Below the pieces are notes generated by a model that was not told the origin of the DNA, ran no database searches, and saw only the letters and a program-made list of their open reading frames with translations. This document shows positions 1 through 5,011 of a DNA stretch of 11,517 nt, one piece after another. Position 1 is the stretch's first letter, and each line of letters opens with the position of its first letter. Both the position numbers and the translations under genes were made by a program. Source of the stretch: Acidimicrobiia bacterium. Lineage in GTDB: Bacteria > Actinomycetota > Acidimicrobiia > Spongiisociales > UBA5794. The DNA is taken from positions 1 through 11,517 of the forward strand of contig JAUVPA010000023.1 in the NCBI GenBank assembly GCA_030598905.1. The letters are read 5' to 3'.

Positions 1-355
1 AGTAGTCGGTGACGAACCATTCGGCTCTCATCGCCGCCATTGCCTCGGCCCCGAAACTCGCCAGCGGCGCCGCTGCCATGAGATCGGCTTCACTGAGGGG
101 GCGTGTCGAGGTCGTCGTGCTGGTCTCGACAACCGACTCTCCGCTGATCGAGGCGAACGACGACGGTTCTGCAACGGCAACGGGAAGGGCCGGGCCGAGC
201 TGAGGGGCCAAGAACCAGCGGGCGCCGACGACTCCGATTACGGCGACGGCTGCGGCCGCGACGGCCAAGTAGATCAGCTTGGTCTTGCGGTCGTCGTCCT
301 GGGTCGCGAGATGCGACCACGGAATGTGCTCGAACTCCTCTTCTTCCACAGTCAC
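1..355 (-). CDS. single-pass membrane protein, unknown function (3' end beyond left edge)
   Basis: I do not recognise the family. The reading frame starts at a GTG (355-353) that overlaps the stop of the upstream LysM gene by 4 nt (GTGA), so the two are probably translationally coupled. A second GTG at 349 is a possible start. About 118 codons are visible. The N-terminus is short and acidic (VEEEEFEHIPWSHLATQ), followed by DDDRKTK and one hydrophobic segment at about residues 27-46 (LIYLAVAAAAVAVIGVVGA). The basic residues before the segment suggest the N-terminus is inside and the rest outside. The outer part begins with a Pro/Ala/Val stretch and a Ser/Thr-rich linker (TSTTTSTR), then a helical Ala/Met-rich part. 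The C-terminus lies off the window. It may act with the LysM protein at the cell envelope, but that rests only on the overlap. Confidence 0.72.
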   Translation of the reverse strand, partial: MTVEEEEFEHIPWSHLATQDDDRKTKLIYLAVAAAAVAVIGVVGARWFLAPQLGPALPVAVAEPSSFASISGESVVETSTTTSTRPLSEADLMAAAPLASFGAEAMAAMRAEWFVTDY

Positions 356-801
356 ACCTCGGGAATCTCGAAGATCTGTCCGATGAGGATCAGATTCGGG
401 TTGTCGCCGATCACATCACGGTTGCGTTCGTAGATCCGCGGCCAGTAGGTCGCTATTTCGCTTCCCGATGGCTCGGCGCCGGTGTGCTCACGCAGGATGT
501 GACAGGCAATGCGCCACAGAGAGTCCCCCCGCACCACGGTGTACGTCGGTTCGACTGCCCGCGGAGGCTCTTCGGTCTCGGGCGGATCGGCGAGAACGGG
601 CCCGACGAGTCGGTGTGCCGGCGGGGGTTCTGCACTCGTCGCCATCCGCGGCTTAGCCGCGATCGCCAACAAGGCCAGACCCACGACAACACCAATCGTC
701 GAACGTGGCAGGCGCACCGAAGCGACGGTCCGGGCCACACTCCCCAAGGAGGAGGCCGTTACGGTGCCCAGCGCGACGACGGCGACGGCGGCAGGCTCCA
801 C
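352..801 (-). CDS. LysM-domain protein with N-terminal membrane segments
   Basis: This is a 149-residue protein. Hydrophobic stretches lie at about residues 4-23 and 36-49 (STIGVVVGLALLAIAA), then a Pro/Glu-rich linker, then one C-terminal LysM domain from about residue 87 (YTVVRGDSLWRIACHIL ... NPNLILIGQIFEIP). It has the typical GDSLW start and the 'N-P-x-L-I-x-x-G-Q' end. LysM domains bind peptidoglycan-type glycans, so the C-terminus is expected outside the membrane at the wall. The insert between the two halves of the domain is longer than in a minimal LysM, as is common in actinobacterial versions. Start choice: GTG 801 lies 6 nt after a TATGTT box and would suit a leaderless transcript. 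A TTG at 816 in the same frame is the alternative and adds five residues. The downstream membrane protein gene overlaps this stop codon. The substrate is unknown. Confidence 0.82.
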   Translation of the reverse strand: MEPAAVAVVALGTVTASSLGSVARTVASVRLPRSTIGVVVGLALLAIAAKPRMATSAEPPPAHRLVGPVLADPPETEEPPRAVEPTYTVVRGDSLWRIACHILREHTGAEPSGSEIATYWPRIYERNRDVIGDNPNLILIGQIFEIPEV

Positions 802-807
802 ACCGTC

Positions 808-813
808 AACATA
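808..813 (-). promoter_or_regulatory. possible -10 box for the LysM gene
   Basis: TATGTT on the minus strand ends 6 nt before the GTG at 801 and fits the TANNNT pattern of leaderless actinobacterial promoters. A weak -35 candidate, TTCACT (836-831), sits 17 nt upstream and overlaps the palindrome at 823-835. No ribosome-binding site is visible before this GTG, which agrees with a leaderless start. Confidence 0.35.
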
Positions 814-822
814 CAATTGACA

Positions 823-835
823 TCACTTGAAGTGA
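823..835. promoter_or_regulatory. perfect 6-1-6 palindrome, possible operator of the LysM gene
   Basis: TCACTT-G-AAGTGA is a perfect palindrome with a one-base centre. It lies in the only gap upstream of the LysM gene and overlaps its putative -35 region. A small dimeric regulator could bind here. It does not match the actinobacterial LexA box (GAAC-n4-GTTC), and I cannot name the regulator. Confidence 0.3.
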
Positions 836-938
836 ATAGTGTTGAGCGATTCTCATGCGCGAGCCGCCTGGGCGGCGCTACCGGCGCATCCGCGATAATG
901 GTGCCGCGAGTCTTCTGCTCGCCCGTGAGGGCGGTGGT

Positions 939-962
939 GGGGAGAGGGGTTCTCTTCTCCCC
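939..962 (-). terminator. possible hairpin just after moaA
   Basis: On the minus strand GGGGAGA (962-956) and TCTCCCC (945-939) form a 7-bp GC-rich stem with a 10-nt loop, starting within the moaA stop codon. No T-run follows (ACCACC), so it is not a classical intrinsic terminator. It may end the pterin operon or protect its 3' end. Confidence 0.3.
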
Positions 963-1966
963 TATCCCCCGATGTATGACATCTCCACCTTGGGTAGAGC
1001 CACCGTGACCTCGGATCGGATCTCGCTGTACCGATCCGCTCGCGCCCGCCACAAGGCCTCGAGCGCCTCGATGATCTCCAAGTCGGCGCTGCCTCCGCGC
1101 AGCATGGCACGGAGATCGAAACCCTCGTGCGCAAATAGACACGTGTACAGCTTGCCCTCGGCAGACAGGCGCAGCCGGGTGCAGTCGCCGCAGAACGGCG
1201 CCGTGACCGAAGAGATGATGCCGATCTCGCCACCACCGTCGACGTAGCGGTAGCGCGATGCCACTTCTCCGCGGTGTGTTGGCTCGGCAGGCTCGAGTGG
1301 CCAGCTGTCGTTGATCGCGTCGTGGATCTCGCGTGCCGACACCACATCGTTGAGGCGCCAGCCGTTGGCGTTGCCGACATCCATGAACTCGATGAAACGA
1401 ACGATGTGCCCCGTGTTGCGAAAGTGACCGGCCAGGTCGACGATCGTGTTGTCGTTCACTCCGCGCTGGACGACGGCGTTGATTTTCACGGGCTTCAAAC
1501 CCGCAGCAGCTGCAGCCTCGATTCCTTCGAGGACTGTCTTCAGGTCGAATCCGACATCGTTCATCCGGGCGAAGGTCTCTTCGTCAACGGCGTCGAGCGA
1601 GACGGTTGCCCGCTTCAAACCGGCAGCCGCCAGACCCTCGGCCTTCCTCGCCAGCAATGAGCCATTGGTGGTGAGCGCGAGATCGTCGATGCCCTCGATC
1701 GCAGAGAGCCTGCCGATGAGGTCTTCCACCCCACGCCGGAGCAGGGGCTCGCCGCCGGTGACTCTCAGCTTCTGAACTCCGAGTTGGGCAAACAACCCGG
1801 TCACACGGTCGATCTCCTCGAACGTGAGCAGCTCCGCTCGCGGAAGGAATTGGTAGTCGCGATCGAAGACCGACTTCGGCATGCAGTATGTGCAGCGGAA
1901 GTTGCAGCGGTCCGTGATCGAGATACGGAGATCCCGCAACGGACGCCCCCGGGTGTCGGTGAGCAT
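962..1966 (-). CDS. moaA: GTP 3',8-cyclase MoaA (molybdenum cofactor synthesis)
   Basis: MoaA is a radical-SAM enzyme that converts GTP to 3',8-cyclo-7,8-dihydro-GTP, the first step of molybdopterin synthesis, in the cytoplasm. The 334-residue length is normal. The N-terminal DLRISITDRCNFRCTYCMP carries the Cx3Cx2C motif for the SAM-binding 4Fe-4S cluster (Cys21, 25, 28). VTGGEPLLR is the SAM-contacting GGEP motif. The C-terminal cluster motif is present (Cys259, Cys262, Cys276, in CGDCTRLRLSAEGKLYTC), and the protein ends in the conserved Gly-Gly tail (MSYIGG). The ATG start at 1966 gives the usual MoaA N-terminus; no strong ribosome-binding site is seen. It lies 37 nt downstream of the folK-folE fusion on the same strand. 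This ties two GTP-consuming pterin pathways into one likely operon. No other Moco gene is in the window. Confidence 0.96.
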   Translation of the reverse strand: MLTDTRGRPLRDLRISITDRCNFRCTYCMPKSVFDRDYQFLPRAELLTFEEIDRVTGLFAQLGVQKLRVTGGEPLLRRGVEDLIGRLSAIEGIDDLALTTNGSLLARKAEGLAAAGLKRATVSLDAVDEETFARMNDVGFDLKTVLEGIEAAAAAGLKPVKINAVVQRGVNDNTIVDLAGHFRNTGHIVRFIEFMDVGNANGWRLNDVVSAREIHDAINDSWPLEPAEPTHRGEVASRYRYVDGGGEIGIISSVTAPFCGDCTRLRLSAEGKLYTCLFAHEGFDLRAMLRGGSADLEIIEALEALWRARADRYSEIRSEVTVALPKVEMSYIGG

Positions 1967-1992
1967 ATGTCGAGGCTACTCAAACCCGGGGC

Positions 1993-2007
1993 CTGACGAG
2001 GCGTCAG
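1993..2007 (-). other. small hairpin between folK-folE and moaA
   Basis: CTGACG-AGG-CGTCAG is a perfect 6-bp stem with a 3-nt loop that includes the folE stop codon. It occupies part of the short folE-moaA gap. It could be a weak attenuator or processing signal that sets moaA expression apart from the folate genes, or it could be chance. There is no T-run. Confidence 0.25.
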
Positions 2008-3155
2008 TTCTTGATCAGATCCAGGAACTCGCTGCGCGTCCTGGCGTCGTCTTTGAAGCAACCCCTCATGGCGCTGGTGATCATCGAGCTGTCCTGCTTC
2101 TGGACGCCTCTCATCATCATGCACAGGTGTTTGCCCTCCATCACAACTGCGACCCCATGGGGTTCGAGGATCTCGCCCATGGCGTCGGCGATCTGATTGG
2201 TGAGGCGCTCCTGTACCTGGAGCCTGCGGGCGAACACGTCAACGATCCTGGCGATCTTGGAGAGCCCGATGATGCTGCCCTTGGGCAGATAGGACACGGC
2301 CGCGGTGCCGAAGAAGGGCAGCATGTGGTGTTCACACATCGAGTAGAACTCGACGTCTCTGACCACCACCATTTCTTCAGCCCCTTCGGCATCGAACACC
2401 GCGTTGTTCACGACCTCTTCAAGCGATGTGCTGTAGCCACTGGTGAGGAAATCCATCGCTTTGGCGACACGCAGAGGGGTGCGGGCGAGTCCTTCTCGGT
2501 CGGGATCCTCTCCAATCTCGAGCAGTTGCTCACGAACGAGTGACTCCAGCTTCGGCGCGTAGACTTCGCCGACCTCGTCAAAGTCGTCGGCGCTGCGTAA
2601 TCCGTACGGAGTGGAAAGTCGGATGGCCATGATCTGTTCTACCTCGTTGCCCTCGAGTCGTTCAGCAATGGATTTTGTTGTCAAACCTGAAAGGGGGTGA
2701 ATCCATTCCGGAGCAACGTCGGCGACGGGGATGGCCACGTGAGCCTCGGTCGCTGCTTCGGGGTCGGGAACCGACCAGTTCCCAAACTCTTCGGTGCTTC
2801 CGCCGTAATACGTGATGTCCAGGTCGATGACACGCGGGTCGTTTCGATCCTCGGTGCGAACTCGTCCCATGGCGGTCTCAATGTGCCGCAGCTCCTCACG
2901 CAGCTCAGGTGCGGTCAGCTCGGTGCACACAAACACGGCGACGTTGAAGAAGTCGGGAGCATCTGCCGGACCGGCAACCGGTGGGCTCTCGAACACTCGG
3001 CTCACGCGTCTGACGACGATGTCCGGGTGGCGACGGAGTCGACGGATCGCCTCTGGAATGTGGCGTTCCTTCTCGATATTCGAGCCAACCGAGACGATTA
3101 CGTTGGTGAACGAGCGATCTCCGTCCTCACTCATGTCGATCCGTTCAACCGTCAC
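2004..3155 (-). CDS. fused FolK-FolE: HPPK plus GTP cyclohydrolase I
   Basis: One 383-residue polypeptide holds two folate enzymes. Residues about 18-155 are FolK-like (6-hydroxymethyl-7,8-dihydropterin pyrophosphokinase): GSN at 24-26, the GRVR loop at 97-100 and PRVIDLDI at 107-114 with the two metal-binding Asp (111, 113). Residues about 198-383 are GTP cyclohydrolase I (FolE), which makes dihydroneopterin triphosphate from GTP. That half has the zinc ligands Cys274, His277 and Cys345 (SMCEHHMLPFFG; HLCMMMRGV) and the GLSKIARIVDVFARRLQVQER signature. Start: GTG 3155 has GGAGGAG (3170-3164) 8 nt upstream and overlaps folB by 11 nt; the frame is also open to an ATG at 3200, which lacks such a site. 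Oddity: the usual VPHP...R.FVL stretch of FolK reads VPDPEAATEAHVAIPV (129-144), losing the conserved His and Arg. The FolE half looks intact. FolE normally forms a decamer, so the fusion would display HPPK domains on it. Confidence 0.93.
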   Translation of the reverse strand: MTVERIDMSEDGDRSFTNVIVSVGSNIEKERHIPEAIRRLRRHPDIVVRRVSRVFESPPVAGPADAPDFFNVAVFVCTELTAPELREELRHIETAMGRVRTEDRNDPRVIDLDITYYGGSTEEFGNWSVPDPEAATEAHVAIPVADVAPEWIHPLSGLTTKSIAERLEGNEVEQIMAIRLSTPYGLRSADDFDEVGEVYAPKLESLVREQLLEIGEDPDREGLARTPLRVAKAMDFLTSGYSTSLEEVVNNAVFDAEGAEEMVVVRDVEFYSMCEHHMLPFFGTAAVSYLPKGSIIGLSKIARIVDVFARRLQVQERLTNQIADAMGEILEPHGVAVVMEGKHLCMMMRGVQKQDSSMITSAMRGCFKDDARTRSEFLDLIKN

Positions 3156-3540
3156 TGTCTTGTCTCCTCCGCTTGATCGTGATCCCGACCGACCGAGCAT
3201 GGCGCAGCGCTCCCGGTTTCTCCACGGTCATCTCGACTTCCTGCACCCTTCCATCCGTCTCGAAGCAGATCTCGACGAGTTCCGTGGCCAGCCGCTCGAC
3301 GAGCATCGGGGCACCACCTTCGAGGTGAGCGATGAGGGCTTTGTTGATGGTCCTGTAGTTCACGGCATCCTCGATAGCGTCGGAGGCTGCGGCGGGCCCG
3401 GTATCCGCCCACAGAGTGACGTTGACCAGAATCTCTTGCTGCTCCAGGCGCTCGTCGGGGTTGATGCCGATGATCCCCATCACGGACAGGTCTTTGATCT
3501 GGACGCGATCGAGCTCAGACAAGGTGTCCACCACCGTCAA
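3145..3540 (-). CDS. folB: dihydroneopterin aldolase FolB
   Basis: FolB cleaves 7,8-dihydroneopterin to 6-hydroxymethyl-7,8-dihydropterin, the substrate of the FolK domain encoded next. Family features: GIIGINPDERLEQQEILVNV (the conserved Glu in PDER and the Q-x-I-x-V strand), NYRTINKAL with the active-site Tyr, and VEKPGALRHARSVGI with the catalytic Lys (residue 108 from the longest start). Length (131 residues or fewer) is typical. Start is uncertain: TTG 3540 has GGAGAG about 10 nt upstream; GTG 3534, GTG 3531 and TTG 3522 are in frame and would give a more usual short N-terminus. All choices overlap the end of the upstream SDR gene except that TTG 3522 overlaps only by a few bases. Its end overlaps the folK-folE start by 11 nt. 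The order SDR-folB-folK/folE suggests a single co-translated unit. Confidence 0.93.
   Translation of the reverse strand: MTVVDTLSELDRVQIKDLSVMGIIGINPDERLEQQEILVNVTLWADTGPAAASDAIEDAVNYRTINKALIAHLEGGAPMLVERLATELVEICFETDGRVQEVEMTVEKPGALRHARSVGITIKRRRQDSDG
3164..3170 (-). promoter_or_regulatory. ribosome-binding site that fixes the folK-folE start
   Basis: GGAGGAG lies inside the end of folB, 8 nt before GTG 3155. It argues for that start over the upstream ATG (3200) and the downstream ATG (3134), and for translational coupling to folB. Confidence 0.75.
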
Positions 3541-4246
3541 CTCGGATGATCTCTCCGGTCAAGAAGTCGTTCTGTAAGAGATGGATCACCGCATCGACGA
3601 CCGGCTCCACACCACCGACTCGCTGCGCGGGCAGCTGAGCGGCTAGTTGCTCGGCGTACGAGTCGTCCTCAGTCGGCGGCGGCAGGATCACGCCCAATGC
3701 AACTGCATTGACGCGAATTCGAGGCGCGAGCTGTAGAGCCGCCGTCCGGGTGAACGTGTCCAGGCCCCCTTTGGCGACGATGTACGAGAAGTGTTTCTGA
3801 TAGGGCCGCTGGGTCCGTACGTCCGTGATGTTCACGACGGCGCCATGCTCTTCGGCCGGCAGCGCGGTGGCAAACGCCTGAGTCGTGAACACCGGCGCCG
3901 CCAGGGTCAAACGAAGGGTTCGCTCGAAACCCTCAGCCGTCACGTCGCTGAGTGTGTCTCCGGGGAAACCGGATGCCGAGTTGACCAGGATGGACGGAGC
4001 ACCGAGGGCGGCCATCGCCAGACCGATCAGGGCCCGTGCTGCAGCCGGGTCCGAGAGGTCGGCCGAACCCGTGGAGGCCTGCACGCCGAGTTTCTCCACG
4101 TCCTCTGCTGTTTGAGCTGCCGGTTCTGCCGAACGGTTGTAGTGAACAAACACGTCGGCTCCCGCGACAGCGAGACCGAGAGCGATCGCACGGCCAACTC
4201 GCACTCCTCCGCCGGTGACGACCGCGACGCGGCCTCGAAGATCCAT
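3515..4246 (-). CDS. SDR of the pteridine reductase / FolM type
   Basis: This is a 243-residue short-chain dehydrogenase. The cofactor loop is TGGGVRVG (11-18): the third conserved Gly of classical SDRs is Arg, the TGx3RxG form known from pteridine reductase PTR1. HYNRS (35-39) after the second strand suggests NADPH. The catalytic Ser of ordinary SDRs is replaced by Asp (ITD, Asp142), followed by YIVAK (Tyr155, Lys159), as in PTR1 and FolM (dihydromonapterin reductase). The C-terminus FLTGEIIRVDGGGHLV is standard. It heads a folate/pterin operon and overlaps folB, which supports a role in reducing a pterin or dihydrofolate. It might stand in for a FolA-type DHFR, but the substrate cannot be read from sequence. 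ATG 4246 is preceded by TAGCCT with a 7-nt gap, so the transcript may be leaderless. A generic SDR function is the alternative. Confidence 0.85.
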   Translation of the reverse strand: MDLRGRVAVVTGGGVRVGRAIALGLAVAGADVFVHYNRSAEPAAQTAEDVEKLGVQASTGSADLSDPAAARALIGLAMAALGAPSILVNSASGFPGDTLSDVTAEGFERTLRLTLAAPVFTTQAFATALPAEEHGAVVNITDVRTQRPYQKHFSYIVAKGGLDTFTRTAALQLAPRIRVNAVALGVILPPPTEDDSYAEQLAAQLPAQRVGGVEPVVDAVIHLLQNDFLTGEIIRVDGGGHLV

Positions 4247-4253
4247 TGTGCGA

Positions 4254-4259
4254 AGGCTA
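4254..4259 (-). promoter_or_regulatory. probable leaderless -10 box of the pterin operon
   Basis: TAGCCT on the minus strand ends 7 nt before ATG 4246, the TANNNT-N7-start layout of leaderless actinobacterial transcripts. No ribosome-binding site is visible. The heptamer repeat array begins about 11 nt further upstream and covers the -35 zone. Confidence 0.45.
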
Positions 4260-4269
4260 GGAGTCTGCT

Positions 4270-4334
4270 GGTTTCAGGTTTCAGGTATCAGGTTCCGGTC
4301 TTCTTCCCGATACCTGATGCCCGACACCCGACGC
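4270..4334. repeat. inverted array of 7-nt repeats, locus A
   Basis: The left arm holds heptamers GGTTTCA, GGTTTCA, GGTATCA, GGTTCCG (4270-4297). The right arm holds CCGATAC, CTGATGC, CCGACAC, CCGACGC (4307-4334). Read on the minus strand the left arm is CCGGAAC, CTGATAC, CTGAAAC, CTGAAAC, so the two arms are the same CYGANRC-like unit in opposite directions. TCAGGTATC (4282-4290) and GATACCTGA (4309-4317) are perfect inverted complements. The array fills the gap between the divergent SDR and Thr-rich protein genes, between their putative -10 boxes. A second, related array lies at 7275-7331. Confidence 0.7.
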
Positions 4335-4337
4335 CTG

Positions 4338-4343
4338 TATTCT
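4338..4343 (+). promoter_or_regulatory. probable leaderless -10 box of the Thr-rich protein gene
   Basis: TATTCT ends exactly 7 nt before GTG 4351 and fits TANNNT. No Shine-Dalgarno sequence precedes the GTG. It directly abuts the right arm of repeat array A. Confidence 0.42.
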
Positions 4344-4350
4344 CCTCGCC

Positions 4351-4932
4351 GTGAGCAAGCAAGATCCCAAGCACGGTCGGTGGATTCTCCCCGTCGTGAT
4401 CGCCGCCCTCATTGGCTTCACCGTCGTGTTCGTGAGGGCCCTTCCTGCCGCCGACATCGTGGAGAGCACAACAACCACCACGTCGAGCACCACCACGACG
4501 ACGTTGCCAACAACCACCACGACAACACTCCCCGCCGACATCCGCGCCTTCCTCGGTGAGGTCGACAGGTTCGAGGAGACGGCCAAGACCCTCCGAGACG
4601 ATCTCAACCACGTCAACGACGATTGGGAGAACCGCGAGGAAACCGGGGTCTCCATCCAGGAGACAGAGGAAGACTTCCAGGCCGTCATCGACGCGCAGCA
4701 GCAACTTGCCAACGAGGTTTCATCAACCTCGGTCCCGGAGCCATACGAGGACACTTGGCCCCAAACCAAAACGTTGTCTCAGGACTTGGTCACCCTCGCC
4801 GAGGCAGTCCTCGACGGGCTGCTAGCACCAGACGATGGGACCGCGCGCAGAGAGGCTGTCGAAAACTACAACATCGGCGTCGACGCCTTCCTCGCCCAGC
4901 TCGAGGTCGTGAGGCAGGCCACACCGCAGTAG
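4351..4932 (+). CDS. membrane-anchored Thr-rich protein, unknown function
   Basis: This is a 193-residue protein of no family I recognise. A short basic N-terminus (MSKQDPKHGR) precedes one membrane segment at about 11-28 (WILPVVIAALIGFTVVFV). Next comes a low-complexity Thr linker at 40-61 (TTTTTSSTTTTTLP, then TTTTTTLP). From about residue 62 there is an acidic, mainly helical domain (IRAFLGEVDRFEETAKTLRDDL). The basic side before the membrane segment suggests that the helical domain is outside the cytoplasm. Such T-rich stalks are common in secreted or anchored actinobacterial proteins and may be glycosylated; that is inference. The start is GTG 4351, with no ribosome-binding site but a TANNNT box 7 nt upstream. 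The stop is followed at once by AGGAGGAGGG, which would serve the downstream hydrolase, so the two genes probably form an operon. Confidence 0.8.
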   Translation: MSKQDPKHGRWILPVVIAALIGFTVVFVRALPAADIVESTTTTTSSTTTTTLPTTTTTTLPADIRAFLGEVDRFEETAKTLRDDLNHVNDDWENREETGVSIQETEEDFQAVIDAQQQLANEVSSTSVPEPYEDTWPQTKTLSQDLVTLAEAVLDGLLAPDDGTARREAVENYNIGVDAFLAQLEVVRQATPQ

Positions 4933-4940
4933 GAGGAGGG
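4931..4940 (+). promoter_or_regulatory. strong ribosome-binding site with no canonical start near it
   Basis: AGGAGGAGGG overlaps the stop of the Thr-rich gene. In the frame of the downstream hydrolase the codon at ideal spacing (about 6 nt after GGAGG at 4935-4939) is ATC 4946. No ATG, GTG or TTG occurs in that frame before GTG 5012, some 70 nt away. Confidence 0.6.
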
Positions 4941-5011
4941 CTCCGATCTCCGACCGCTCTCAATACTGGTGGAACCGCCCCGAACTGTGGGCAGGGGCAG
5001 CCCTTGCCGGT

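Noticed and set aside
817..822. TTGACA on the plus strand as a -35 box
   Set aside because: No suitable -10 lies 16-18 nt downstream and no plus-strand gene follows; the real genes here are on the minus strand.
853..1380. Arg/Ser-rich minus-strand frame overlapping moaA
   Set aside because: It is out of frame with moaA, of low complexity, and lacks any family feature; the MoaA C-terminal cluster and GG tail fix the real frame.
1881..2543. 220-codon plus-strand frame opposite moaA and the folE half
   Set aside because: It spans two well-supported minus-strand genes and their gap, and its product has no recognisable motif.
4270..4334. CRISPR array
   Set aside because: The units are 7 nt long, contiguous and inverted about a centre; there are no spacers and no cas genes. 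The same holds for 7275-7331.
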